64,000 bases of DNA from Orobanche coerulescens (Eukaryota; Streptophyta; Magnoliopsida; Lamiales; Orobanchaceae), in assembly GCA_033398695.1 (NCBI GenBank), contig CM065809.1:86471644-86535643 (forward strand), written 5' to 3'. Of the stretch, positions 33,991 through 46,865 are shown one piece after another; position 1 is the first letter of the stretch, and every line of letters starts with the position of its first letter. The position numbers and the translations under genes are program-made. The notes under the pieces are model-generated. The model made no database searches, was not told the DNA's origin, and was given only the letters and a program-made list of their open reading frames with translations.

Positions 33991-36544
33991 TGTAGCAGTG
34001 ATTGTTCGGGTAACATTTTAAATATAGATCTCGGACTCATAATGATATATTATTTAGTATGCTTTGAAACGAGAATCGGGCTAAGGCCCTAATGTTTACG
34101 AAAAGGTTTTGTAAATTGGGACTCGAGGTCCAAAAGAATTTCTGCTTTAAAAATCCCCGAGATGATGTGTTCCTTTTCAAATATCTCTTACTTGAGTTCG
34201 AAATTCTAAAACTTCTCGGGAACATTTTGATAATTGATTTACGTATTAAATTCGTAGTTGCTATTTGCTTGTTACATTTCGTATGGTTTGATACTTGCAC
34301 TAGTAAAACAGTGGAGTTTTACTAACCCCCGAGTATTCGGGGGGTGGATGTCTGTTCTGCATCCAGGTACATGCAGGTTCAGGGGAGCACACATGGATTG
34401 GCACAAGGGGATGACGAGTGCGATACTAATCAAGAGTTGAGAGTTGGTAGAGTTTATTTGTATTGTTAGAGTTGATTCAGTCTTCCGTTGTATTGTATTT
34501 CGAACCCTGTGTAGGTAATGTTGTTAGTCAGTCCTGTTGATAGAGTTGTGTGACCTCATCGGTCTGTGTGTTTTTGTGTAAGTGACCTTAACGGTCTGTA
34601 TTATTATATTGTTTGACCCTGGCCGGGCAAGCATTTGGTTGTTTATGGACGTTTAGCCTGGTAGATCCTTGCGGAAAGGGTTTACGGCGTGTAATATTCC
34701 CATATGGTTTTGGGGGTGTTACATTTATGGTATCGGAGCGCTTTGGTTGCGGAAACCTAGGCTGTCGGGTCGAGTCGAGTCGTGGTTTGTCGAGTAATGT
34801 GTTGTCTTGTCGTTCGAGTCGTCAGGTGACAAGTTGAGTTGTGCGTAGTCACAACGTGTCGGATATGTTGTCGGATGAGATTAGTATCGTGGGCGACCGT
34901 CATCTCCGTGCGGCCTGTGGATGTAAGTCTCCCTTCTTTGTGTTGTGCCTCGTGTGACACGAGCTATTTTTATGATTATGAGTTAATTGACGGAATCCTC
35001 TTATGGATTTTGATTTCGTGATATGTGATCATTTGACTCCCGATTTCGCTTCATATGAGGAGTAGTGTTCTTTGTCTTGTGCATGTTTGATTTTATTTCT
35101 TTTATCCGCTGCGTGAGTTCTTTTGTAATGGCTTTCGGTATTTTACCGACTGAGTTTTATTTCGAAAACCAATTCCCTTAACCGAGTTTTTGGCATTATG
35201 GCCTTGATCATTTTGGCGAAATTCTTATGACGGAATTTAGTATTTTGTAAATGGCTTTTGTGAGTTTTTGAAATATTACCGTCATCGACCTTTTTGGCAT
35301 TTTGTAAATGGTTTTTATCCTGGTGGGTTCCAACGCGGGACCCACGGCGCTATAATGTTCCGTGTAATTATCTGAAATTTTTGGGCATTCTAGCCCATTG
35401 AATTATCTTTGAAAACTTTGAGTATCTTAGAAAATAAATTTCGAGACGTACTTTTAAAATAAATTATTTTATCGTGGTACATCCAAGGTGCCACAATATG
35501 TTTCAAGATTCTTCTACCTCGAGGACCAAAATGTTTTGAGATATTTCCAATATTTTAGAAACACTTTTACTTAGACCCGAGGGTCGAATATTTCCGAAAG
35601 TTTTTCACGAAAAGAAAGTGTCCTCATTTTTATCGAATGCGAAATAGTTTTCCAAAGTCTCGATAACGATGTTTCACGATTGTACTTTTTTTTTTTTGAA
35701 GGGTGATACTCAAGATCAATCGGTGTTTCCAAAATTGTTTTCAAAAGGAGGTTTTCGTTTTTAAAACCTATCTATTCCCGTTTGAGGGCTGGGTATGCAT
35801 GTGTGATTGTTTCATAATGTTTGTAATTATGTGCTGGTTATCGTTCGGGCCGTTGAGGTCGCCGAACGATACCGTCGTTGTTGTAGTGTTTGTGTGTGTA
35901 TTACTTTACGATGGTAATCGTTGTATATGATATGTGTTATGATTCTTTGTTGTGCTGAGTTGGCATCTCCGCTATATTGTTTTGCGACGTTATACCCCAT
36001 TGTATCTAGCATTTGTACTTTCGGTATGCCGAGCCGAGGTGTTTCAACCGTGATGTGCCGGGGCATGCACGTGTAAATTGTCCTTCTTGTCAGTAACGCG
36101 TTTCGAGGGACACCGAATTCAGTTTTGGGAATTGGCTACTGAGACTTCCGGAGTTCGCGCTTCAGCACAGATATCAGGATCGACTCTGAGAGACCCATGG
36201 GAGATTTTCCTGTCGGATGCTTTTTGTGTTGTGACCTTGTTTCCGTTGTTGTGAGTTGCGGGGACGACATTTCTTTTATAAGAGGTCGGATGTAATACCC
36301 ATACTATATTTGACTTCTACAGTTTCTCCTTCTAAATTCTATCGACTTGCACGTGTTCGTCGATACTTTTTGAACTTGTTTGATGTCTCAGTTGTCATCG
36401 TTCGAACTGGTTGTGACCTTGTTTCAGATCGACCTGTTTATCATCGTGACCTTCCCGAGTTCGGTTCGATTCTTGTGAGCCTTGTTTGGAAGTAATATCT
36501 TTCACTTTCTACGAGTTCTTTTAATGCCTGGAGTTGAAGTGGGG

Positions 36545-36800
36545 ACTTGAGTCATTGTTCGACTGTTGTAATTCGATCATTGTAATTTGATCATTATTGT
36601 TCGATCATTGTTATTTGATCGTTGTTGTTCGATCATCGTTATTTGATCATTGTTGTTCGATCATTGTTATTTGATCGTTGTTGTTCGATCATTGTTATTT
36701 GATCATTGTTGTTCGATCATTGTTATTTGATCGTTGTTGTTCGATCATTGTTATTTGATCATTGTTGTTCGATCATTGTTGTTCGATCGTTGTTGTTCGA
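36545..36800. repeat. 14-bp tandem repeat (GATCATTGTTGTTC / GATCATTGTTATTT)
   Basis: About 17-18 units, with two main variants that alternate. The second copy is at about 42178-42422. Confidence 0.9.
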
Positions 36801-37491
36801 ACGGGTTGTCCGATCGTTGTTGCACGATCTCGTACTACGAAGAATTGTCGCTCACCGTTAGTCAATCGCTTTGAGTGTGGCCAAGTGGGTCACCGATCGG
36901 TGCATTGTGAGACCGTTGCCAAGATGTTCGGGAATTGGGTTTCGTTCCTACTCGGGAGTGCTGGTGGTGTCCCGTGATGTAGTTGTGTATCGTACTTCGT
37001 CTTGTAATTCGTGAAGAAATAGTAATTTGTTGCCAGAAATTTTGGATTTCTTAGTATTCTACAATGATGATTTATTTTGAGTTTAGTGAAGAAACTTATT
37101 TTTAATATGATAGAAAGTAATGTCCGGTATTCTCGTTTTACGTTATCTTGAATTCTTTGTGTCTTGACGTCGGACATTTTCTTGTTGACGAGAATCGGAG
37201 TGAATTCTATCATAATACTATATTTGTTTCTACCGCATAGTCGTTGTGGTCCGGTGCGACTTGTTGTCGCGTGCGTTTCTTTGATTAAATGTGTGCATGT
37301 GATGTGTTGTTAATTACTCTTTATTGTTTTGAATCATTGTCGGTGGCGTTGTTATGGTCGCCGTGGGGCGTGTTTTCACGTTGTATGTTCTTTCGCGTTG
37401 CTTGTAACGTTTCGCCGTTAGGCGCGATTTTTTCGGTTCTTGTGTATCCGTTGAGTTTTCTGGCGGGATATTGCTTCTCCCTACTTGATTT

Positions 37492-37510
37492 AAGTTTCGG
37501 GACGAAACTT
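37492..37510 (+). other. Conserved hairpin before polypurine tract, internal region 1
   Basis: AAGTTTCGGGACGAAACTT, followed by TTTTAAGGAGGG and the LTR 2 start at 37529. Confidence 0.8.
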
Positions 37511-37528
37511 CTTTTAAGGAGGGTAGAA

Positions 37529-40359
37529 TGTAATATCCGCAATTTCGGATTTCTGGTAATTTTATTTTTCGGCGGAGGTCCGTTTCGACGACTCGCTTGG
37601 GACCGTATCATCATTCTGAAAATGATTAATTCTGCACTTTTTGTCATCCGAGTTCGTTTCGGTATTGTTTTGTTGAGTTCCGTGTTTGTTAACAACTTTT
37701 CCGCACTCGAGTTCGATTCTTGTGAATCTCGTCCGAAATTACTGTTTCGAGTTTCCCGTAAGTCCGTTTAACTTTGTCAGACGTGTTATGAGCCTTGGTT
37801 TGGTGTTTCGATCGCGTATCGTGATTTTCGAACGTTTTGGGCCATTTTCGTAATTTCCCAAAGTTTTGGGTAATTACTTCCGTTGTTGAATTCCGAGCCT
37901 TCGGGTGGTCGGAATTGTGTGTTCTCTTAGCCTTTAGATTCGTCTTTGCGAGTACTTCGTGACCGTATCTTCGATTCGTATTCAGGTTCGGGTTTCGGTG
38001 TCGTTTTCTTGAGTTTAGTGTTATTAAACGACTTTTCCCAAATATGAGTCGACTTTGTAAAATCACCATAAATTCTTGAAAACTCCAAAGACTTTGAATC
38101 TTTTCAATATTATAGAGCATCAAGTTAGCTTTCCAATGGTACAAACGGTGAGTCTATCGGAGTCCGGACGAGAGAGTTATGGTCGAAATAGCTCAGACAC
38201 TCATTTTCCAGTTTTGGCCGAGCAGCCTGTACCCTGTGCCGCGGCACACTTAGGCTGGGCCGCGGCACACAGTCCAGATTAGCCTATTTCTGCGGATTTT
38301 GTGAGATGAATGCTCATTTCATCTCTTCCTTCATTCCTCCTCCTCTTGGGCGATCTTATGGGCGATTTTTGGGCGTTTTGCATCATCAATCCCGGAGAAC
38401 TTCATATTCTTCAAGTTTTTGGTGTGGATTAACAACTCCAACAATTGTTCTTCATCATTAATCCAAGGTAAATTCTTGAAACCCTACTTTTGGGTGAATT
38501 GGGGGTTTTTGTTCGTTTTGTCCGATTTAACCGTAATAACTTAGATTTGTGATGTATTGATGATTATTTAGATGTATTCTATCATTTCCATTGTTATTCC
38601 ATGGTTGGATCGTTTCGATTCGTTATTTTGGTCGAGTTCTTAGTCAACGCCTTGAAGGTGTCCGACAAAAGGTCTTAGAGGGGGGATTGGGCGTTGTATG
38701 ATTATTATCCATCGTACGATTGTTGATTTATCATTGGTATGACTTAGGGACGAAATTCTTGTGAAGAACTCGAGTCGGAACCCTTCCGTTCGTTGTCTTC
38801 TTAGGGGTCCGAGCTTCCCGGTCGAACCGTGTTCTTCGGAACGTTTGGTAGCGGTTATTAAGGCAAGTATCTTATTATACGACTTGTATCTTGTGACTAG
38901 TAATTACGTATGATATGTATGACGATTTTGCTTGCCTCCGTAAATATGTTCCGTTTGAGTTGGTTGTGTTTTCCAAAATTTGAAGGCTTTGTGATAATAG
39001 TGATATATTGGTATCCGTGTTAGGCGTCGTGCCATTTGTGCAGGATTGCGATGTACATATGAGATGGTTGTACACGTGGTTGTTCAATGTATTGTGTACC
39101 GAATGTGTGTTATGTTGGTTAAGAGTCGTTGTGATGATCATGATATTTGTGTTGTTTTGGTTTACATACTTGATTGTACATTTCAGTGTAATGTGGAATG
39201 GCTTGACATTTAATGATTATGAATTGTGTCGTGTCGATGTGTGTGTGTTCCAGGTAGGGTCTGACGAGGCCTCTGGATTTCGGTACATGATGTGTACGAA
39301 CAAAGTGTTAGATCCAGTAAGGGTCTGAAGAGGCCTCTGGAGACCGTTACATGACGTGTACGGACAAGGAGTGTGATCCAGGTAGGGTCTGACTCGGCCT
39401 CTGGAGTTCGGTACATGATGTGTACGAACGATGTTGTGGCCGGGTAGGGTCCGTTGAGGCCTCCGGAGTTCGGTACATGATGTGTACGAACAGTGTGTGT
39501 GGCCGGGTTGGGTCCGTTGAGGCCTCCGGAGTTTGGTACATGATGTGTACGAACAGTGTGTGGTCCGGGTAAGGTCCGTCGAGGCCTCCGGAGTTCGGTA
39601 CATGATGTGTATGAACAATGATCGTGTAGCAGTGATTGTTCGGGTAACATTTTAAATATAGATCTCGGACTCATAATGATATATTATTTAGTATGCTTTG
39701 AAACGAGAATCGGGCTAAGGCCCTAATGTTTACGAAAAGGTTTTGTAAATTGGGACTCGAGGTCCAAAAGAATTTCTGCTTTAAAAATCCCCGAGATGAT
39801 GTGTTCCTTTTCAAATATCTCTTACTTGAGTTCGAAATTCTAAAACTTCTCGGGAACATTTTGATAATTGATTTACGTATTAAATTCGTAGTTGCTATTT
39901 GCTTGTTACATTTCGTATGGTTTGATACTTGCACTAGTAAAACAGTGGAGTTTTACTAACCCCCGAGTATTCGGGGGGTGGATGTCTGTTCTGCATCCAG
40001 GTACATGCAGGTTCAGGGGAGCAGTCACAGGATTGGCACAAGGGGATGACGAGCTGCGATACTAATCAAGAGTTGAGAGTTGGTAGAGTTTATTTGTATT
40101 GTTAGAGTTGATTCAGTCTTCCGTTGTATTGTATTTCGAACCCTGTGTAGGTAATGTTGTTAGTCAGTCCTGTTGATAGAGTTGTGTGACCTCATCGGTC
40201 TGTGTGTTTTTTTGTAAGTGACCTTAACGGTCTGTATTATTATATTGTTTGACCCTGGCCGGGCAAGCATTTGGTTGTTTATGGACGTTTAGCCTGGTAG
40301 ATCCTTGCGGAAAGGGTTTACGGCGTGTAATATTCCCATATGGTTTTGGGGGTGTTACA
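37529..40359 (+). repeat. LTR 2 of the three-LTR element
   Basis: The LTR is 2831 bp. It acts as 3' LTR for internal region 1 and 5' LTR for internal region 2. Palindrome pair at 38236; minisatellite about 39250-39620, with more base differences from LTRs 1 and 3 in its first three units. Confidence 0.93.
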
Positions 40360-43159
40360 TTTATGGTATCGGAGCGCTTTGGTTGCGGAAACCTAGGCTG
40401 TCGGGTCGAGTCGAGTCGTGGTTTGTCGAGTAATGTGTTGTCTTGTCGTTCGAGTCGTCAGGTGACAAGTTGAGTTGTGCGTAGTCACAACGTGTCGGAT
40501 ATGTTGTCGGATGAGATTAGTATCGTGGGCGACCGTCATCTCCGTGCGGCCTGTGGATGTAAGTCTCCCTTCTTTGTGTTGTGCCTCGTGTGACACGAGC
40601 TATTTTTATGATTATGAGTTAATTGACGGAATCCTCTTATGGATTTTGATTTCGTGATATGTGATCATTTGACTCCCGTTTTTCGTTCATATGAGGAGTA
40701 GTGTTGCTGTCTTGTGCATGTTTGATTTTATTTCTTTTATCCGCTGCGTGAGTTCTTTTGTAATGGCTTTCGGTATTTTACCGACTGAGTTTTATTTCGA
40801 AAACCAATTCCCTTAACCGAGTTTTTGGCATTATGGCCTTGATCATTTTGGCGAAATTCTTATGACGGAATTTAGTATTTTGTAAATGGCTTTTGTGAGT
40901 TTTTGAAATATTACCGTCATCGACCTTTTTGGCATTTTGTAAATGGTTTTTATCCTGGTGGGTTCCAACGCGGGACCCACGGCGCTATAATGTTCCGTGT
41001 AATTATCTGAAATTTTTCGGCATTCTAGCCCATTGAATTATCTTTGAAAACTTTGAGTACCTTAGAAAATAAATTTCGAGACGTACTTTTAAAATAAATT
41101 ATTTTATCGTGGTACATCCAAGGTGCCACAATATGTTTCAAGATTCTTCTACCTCGAGGACCGAAATGTTTTGAGATATTTCCAATATTTTAGAAACACT
41201 TTTACTTAGACCCGAGGGTCGAATATTTCCGAAAGTTTTTCACGAAAAGAAAGTGTCCTCATTTTTATCGAATGCGAAATAGTTTTCCAAAGTCTCGATA
41301 ACGATGTTTCACGATTGTACTTTTTTTTTTTTTGAAGGGTGATACTCAAGATCAATCGGTGTTTCCAAAATTGTTTTCAAAAGGAGGTTTTCGTTTTTAA
41401 AACCTATCTATTCCCGTTTGAGGGCTGGGTATGCATGTGTGATTGTTTCATAATGTTTGTAATTATGTGCTGGTTATCGTTCGGGCCGTTGAGGTCGCCG
41501 AACGATACCGTCGTTGTTGTAGTGTTTGTGTGTGTATTACTTTACGATGGTAATCGTTGTATATGATATGTGTTATGATTCTTTGTTGTGCTGAGTTGGC
41601 ATCTCCGCTATATTGTTTTGCGACGTTATACCCCATTGTATCTAGCATTTGTACTTTCGGTATGCCGAGCCGAGGTGTTTCAACCGTGATGTGCCGGGGC
41701 ATGCACGTGTAAATTGTCCTTCTTGTCGAGAAGCGTTTCGAGGACACCGAATTCGATTTTGGGAATTGGCTCGAGACTTAGGAGTTCGCGCTTGGCACGA
41801 GATATCGGGATCGACTCCGAGAGACCCATGGGAGATTTTCTGTCGGATGCTTTTGTGTTGTGACCTTGTTTCCGTTGTTGTGAGTTGCGGGACGACATTT
41901 CTTTTATAAGAGGTCGGATGTAATACCCATACTATATTTGACTTCTCTGATTTCTCCTTCTAAATTCTATCGACTTGCACGTGTTCGTCGATACTTTTTG
42001 AACTTGTTTGATGTCTCGGTTGTCATCGTTCGGTAGTTGTGACCTTGTTTCGATCGACTGTTTATCATCGTGACCTTCCCGAGTTCGGTTCGATTCTTGT
42101 GAGCCTTGTTTGGAAGTAATATCTTTCACTTTCTACGAGTTCTTTTAATGCACGGAGTTGAAGTGGGGACTTGAGTCATTGTTATCGTTGTAATTCGATC
42201 ATTGTAATTTGATCATTATTGTTCGATCATTGTTATTTGATCGTTGTTGTTCGATCATCGTTATTTGATCATTGTTGTTCGATCATTGTTATTTGATCGT
42301 TGTTGTTCGATCATTGTTATTTGATCATTGTTGTTCGATCATTGTTATTTGATCGTTGTTGTTCGATCATTGTTATTTGATCATTGTTGTTCGATCATTG
42401 TTGTTCGATCGTTGTTGTTCGAACGGGGTTGTCTGACTGTTGTTGCCTGATCTCGTACTACGAAGAATTGTCGTTCACCGTTAGTCAACTGTTTCGAGTG
42501 TGGCCAAGTGGGTCACCGATCAGTGCATTGTGAGACCGTTGCCAAGATGTTCGGGAATTGGGTTTTCGTTCCTACTCGGGGAGTGCACGTGGTGTCCCGT
42601 GATGTAGTTGTGTATCGTACTTCGTGCTGTAATTCGTGTAGAAATTGTTATTTGTTGCGTGAACTTTTTGGTTTTGTTTGTATTCTACCATGATGTTTTA
42701 TTTTAAGTTTCGGGACGAAACTTATTTTTAATATGATAGAATGTAATGTCCGGTATTCTCGTTTTCTGTTATCTTGAATTCTTTGTGTCTTGACGTCGGA
42801 CATTTTCTTGTTGACGAGAATCGGAGTGAATTCTATCATAATACTATATTTGTTTCTACCGCATAGTCGTTGTGGTCCGGTGCGACTTGTTGTCGCGTGC
42901 GTTTCTTTGGTTAAATGTGTGCATGTGATGTGTTGTTAATTACTCGTTATTGTTTTGAATCATTGTCGGTGGCGTTGTTATGGTCGTCGTGGGGCGTGTT
43001 TTCACGCTGTATGTTCTTTCGCGTTGCTTGTAACGTTTCGCCGTTGGGCGCGATTTTTTTTTCGGTTCTTGTGTATCCCGTTGAGTTTTCCTGGCGGGAT
43101 ATTGCTTCTCCCTACTTGATTTAAGTTTCGGGACGAAACTTCTTTTAAGGAGGGTAGAA
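40360..43159 (+). other. Internal region 2 of the three-LTR element (no intact ORF)
   Basis: Primer-binding site at 40364-40375. Degenerate knuckle CFNRDVPGHARVNC at about 41670-41715, and a complete CX2CX4HX4C knuckle, CFECGQVGHRSVHC, at about 42489-42530, both relics of gag. The hairpin occurs twice, at 42715-42733 followed by an LTR-like TGTAATGTCCGG at 42742, and at 43123-43141 before the true LTR 3. Internal region 1 has the first of these only in degenerate form (37079). Confidence 0.8.
42178..42422. repeat. 14-bp tandem repeat, second copy
   Basis: Same GATCATTGTTGTTC-type array as at 36545, slightly shorter at its ends. Confidence 0.9.
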
Positions 43160-45981
43160 TGTAATATCCGCAATTTCGGATTTCTGGTAATTTTATTTTT
43201 TCGGCGGAGGTCCGTTTCGACGACTCGCTTGGGACCGTATCATCATTCTGAAAATGATTAATTCTGCACTTTTTGTCATCCGAGTTCGTTTCGGTATTGT
43301 TTTGTTGAGTTCCGTGTTTGTTAACAACTTTTCCGCACTCGAGTTCGATTCTTGTGAATCTCGTCCGAAATTACTGTTTCGAGTTTCCCGTAAGTCCGTT
43401 TAACTTTGTCAGACGTGTTATGAGCTTTGGTTTGGTGTTTCGATCGCGTATCGTGATTTTCGAACGTTTTGGGCCATTTTCGTAATTTCCCAAAGTTTTG
43501 GGTAATTACTTCCGTTGTTGAATTCCGAGCCTTCGGGTGGTCGGAATTGTGTGTTCTCTTAGCCTTTAGATTCGTCTTTGCGAGTACTTCGTGACCGTAT
43601 CTTCGATTCGTATTCAGGTTCGGGTTTCGGTGTCGTTTTCTTGAGTTTAGTGTTATTAAACGACTTTTCCCAAATATGAGTCGACTTTGTAAAATCACCA
43701 TAAATTCTTGAAAACTCCAAAGACTTTGAATCTTTTCAATATTATAGAGCATCAAGTTAGCTTTCCAATGGTACAAACGGTGAGTCTATCGGAGTCCGGA
43801 CGAGAGAGTTATGGTCAAAATAGCTCAGACACTCATTTTCCAGTTTTGGCCGAGCAGCCTGTACCCTGTGCCGCGGCACACTTAGGCTGGGCCGCGGCAC
43901 ACACCCAGTTAGCCTATTTCTGCGGATTTTGTGAGATGAATGCTCATTTCATCTCTTCCTTCATTCCTCCTCCTCTTGGGCGATCTTATGGGCGATTTTT
44001 GGGCGTTTTGCATCATCAATCCAGGAGAACTTCATATTCTTCAAGTTTTTGGTGTGGATTAACAACTCCAACAATTGTTCTTCATCATTAATCCAAGGTA
44101 AATTCTTGAAACCCTACTTTTGGGTGAATTGGGAGTTTTTGTTCGTTTTGTCCGATTTAACCGTAATAACTTAGAGTTGTGATGTATTGATGATTATTTA
44201 GATGTATTCTATCATTTCCTTGTTATTCCATGGTTGGATCGTTTCGATTCGTTATTTTGGTCGAGTTCTTAGTCAACGCCTTGAAGGTGTCCGACAAAAG
44301 GTCTTAGAGGGGGGATTGGGCGTTGTATGATTATTATCCATCGTACGATTGTTGATTTATCATTGGTATGACTTAGGGACGAAATTCTTGTGAAGAACTC
44401 GAGTCGGAACCCTTCCGTTCGTTGTCTTCTTCTTGGTCCGAGCTTCCCGGTCGAACCGTGTTCTTCGGAACGTTTGGTAGCGGTTATTAAGGCAAGTATC
44501 TTATTATACGACTTGTATCTTGTGACTAGTAATTACGTATGATATGTATGACGATTTTGCTTGCCTCCGTAAATATGTTCCGTTTGAGTTGGTTGTGTTT
44601 TCCAAAATTTGAAGGCTTTGTGATAATAGTGATATATTGGTATCCGTGTTAGGCGTCGTGCCATTTGTGCAGGATTGCGATGTACATATGATATGGTTGT
44701 ACACGTGGTTGTTCAATGTATTGTGTACCGAATGTGTGTTATGTTGGTTAAGAGTCGTTGTGATGATCATGATATTTGTGTTGTTTTGGTTTACATACTT
44801 GATTGTACATTTCAGTGTAATGTGGAATGGCTTGACATTTAATGATTATGAATTGTGTCGTGTCGATGTGTGTGTGTTCTAGGTAGGGTCTGACGAGGCC
44901 TCTGGAGTTCGGTACATGATGTGTACGAACAAAGTGTGTGATCCAGGTAGGGTCTGACGAGGCCTCTGGAGTCCGGTACATGACGTGTACGGACAAGGTG
45001 TGTGATCCAGGTAGGGTCTGACGAGGCCTCTAGAGTTCGGTACATGATGTGTACGAACGATGTTGTGGCCAGGTAGGGTCCGTTGAGGCCTCCGGAGTTC
45101 GGTACATGATGTGTACGAACAGTGTGTGTGGCCGGGTAGGGTCCGTTGCGGCCTCCGGAGTTTGGTACATGATGTGTACGAACAGTGTGTGTGGTCCGGG
45201 TAAGGTCCGTCGAGGCCTCCGGAGTTCGGTACATGATGTGTACGAACAATGATCGTGTAGCAGTGATTGTTCGGGTAACATTTTAAATATGGATCTCGGA
45301 CTCATAATGATATATTATTTAGTATGCTTTGAAACGAGAATCGGGCTAAGGCCCTAATGTTTACGAAAAGGTTTTGTAAATTGGGACTCGAGGTCCAAAA
45401 GAATTTACCTTTAAAAATCCCGAGATGATGTGTTCCTTTTCAAATATCTCTTACTTGAGTTCGAAATTCTAAAACTTCTCGGAACATTTTGATAATTGAT
45501 TTACGTATTAAATTCGTAGTTGCTATTTGCTTGTTACATTTCGTATGGTTTGATACTTGCACTAGTAAAACAGTGGAGTTTTACTAACCCCGAGTATTCG
45601 GGGTGGATGTCTGCTCGCATCCAGGTACATGCAGGTTCGGGGAGCAACACAGGATTGGCACAAGGGGATGACGAGCTGCGATACTAATCAAGAGTTGAGA
45701 GTTGGTAGAGTTTATTTGTATTGTTAGAGTTGATTCAGTCTTCCGTTGTATTGTATTTCGAACCCTGTGTAGGTAATATTGTTAGTCAGTCCTGTTGATA
45801 GAGTTGTGTGACCTCATCGGTCTGTGTGTTTTTGTGTAAGTGACCTTAACGGTCTGTATTATTATATTGTTTGACCCTGGCCGGGCAAGCATTTGGTTGT
45901 TTATGGACGTTTAGCCTGGTAGATCCTTGCGGAAAGGGTTTACGGCGTGTAATATTCCCATATGGTTTTGGGGGTGTTACA
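43160..45981 (+). repeat. LTR 3 of the three-LTR element
   Basis: The LTR is 2822 bp. Palindrome pair at 43868; minisatellite about 44880-45250. It ends GGTGTTACA at 45981, followed by the target duplication ATAGA. Confidence 0.93.
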
Positions 45982-46600
45982 ATAGAGCGGACCATGTTCA
46001 ACAAGGTTCGGTTCCTTCTTTCTGACACACCATTTAACTGAGGAGTTCCTGGAGGTGTTAGTTGTGATACTATTTCATATTCCTTTAGGAACTCGTCAAA
46101 CTCCGTACTCATATACTCGCCACCTCGGTCCGACTGAAGTGCTTTGATATGATTTCTAGTTTGTTTTTCGACTGGGGCCTTAAATTCCTGGAATTTCTCA
46201 AAGGCCTTGGATTTATGTTTCATTAAGTATACATAACCATACCTAGTATGATCATCTGTAAACGTAATGAAATACAGATATCCATCACGTGCTGCTTCCA
46301 AAGCACCACATACGTCGGTATGGACTAATCCAAGTTTATCAGCAGCTCTTTCAAAAGTCCCTCTGAAGGGGTACTTACTCATTTTGCCTTTAAGGCAAGA
46401 TTCACAAGTTGGAAGTGATCCGATCCCAATGGACCCATAAGTCCATCTTTTTCCATTTTGTAAACCTTGGTCTGACCAATATGACCAACTCTAAGATGCC
46501 GTTTCAAAACTTGAATAGTTTCATCCCTACCACGCTACCTAGTCATAGTATTCACAACGACTTTGTTACTAGGTTAAGATGATACAATCCATTTAACAAT
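45982..46600 (-). pseudogene. Ty1/copia integrase core
   Basis: The minus strand from 46382 reads KLGLVHTDVCG (first Asp), ALQSDRGGEY (second Asp) and GVSERRNRTLL (Glu), the DDE catalytic residues of copia integrase. The zinc-binding region upstream (46383-46600) is present but frameshifted. The reading stops where the three-LTR element was inserted; its other half is at 31893. Confidence 0.9.
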
Positions 46601-46865
46601 ATAGCAGTGCCTACTAGTTTATTTCTAAAATAAATTTTGCACGAACCATCACCAATGAAAAATGAAAAGCCTTTCCGATCCATGACCAGAATGGATATAA
46701 TGTTTTATGCCCCTTGGGCAAAACAAGTACATCATCTAAAGTTAAAACAAACCCGGATTTCAAATCCAAAAGAAGTGATCTTATGTCAGTTGATTCGACA
46801 CTATGCCCACTTCCGGCAGTAATCATCACTTCCCCAGCTCCAAGTTTCCTACTTTGTTCCAGATC

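Larger units (their letters stand above)
31894..34723 (+). repeat. LTR 1 of the three-LTR element
   Basis: The LTR is 2830 bp, TGTAATATCCGC to GGGTGTTACA. It has a palindrome pair at 32602-32633 and a 64-bp minisatellite at about 33617-33990. ORFs at 32055-32522 and 33485-34040 repeat in every LTR and, over the minisatellite, simply translate the repeat; I do not call them genes. Confidence 0.93.
34724..37528 (+). other. Internal region 1 of the three-LTR element (no intact ORF)
   Basis: Primer-binding site TGGTATCGGAGC at 34728-34739. A degraded LTR-end-like stretch lies at about 35325-35375 and an LTR-start-like TGTAATACCC at 36292. Remnants of gag zinc knuckles are at about 36040-36090 and 36870-36915 (FECGQVGHRSVHC, first Cys replaced by Arg). 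A 14-bp tandem repeat fills about 36545-36800. The hairpin is at 37492-37510. No usable coding sequence. Confidence 0.8.
31894..45981 (+). mobile_element. Non-autonomous gypsy-type element as LTR-internal-LTR-internal-LTR (14.1 kb)
   Basis: Three near-identical LTRs (31894-34723, 37529-40359, 43160-45981; 2.82-2.83 kb) alternate with two internal regions (34724-37528, 40360-43159; 2.8 kb). A single 5-bp target duplication bounds the whole. Each internal region starts with a tRNA-iMet-like primer-binding site (TGGTATCGGAGC) and ends with the AAGTTTCGGGACGAAACTT hairpin and a purine tract. Only degenerate gag zinc knuckles remain, so the element is non-autonomous (LARD-like). It lies in the copia integrase gene. 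Confidence 0.92.

Noticed and set aside
33485..34040. Minus-strand ORFs of 133-154 codons with repeated SYTSCTEL-type peptides
   Set aside because: They are translations of the 64-bp minisatellite; similar ORFs appear in more than one frame.
36762..36977. Single zinc-knuckle ORF as a host cellular protein
   Set aside because: It lies between LTRs of a retroelement and matches gag knuckles of the neighbouring chromoviruses.
37289..37771. 160-codon ORF near the end of internal region 1
   Set aside because: It crosses the internal/LTR boundary and is not kept in internal region 2, so it is not a gene.
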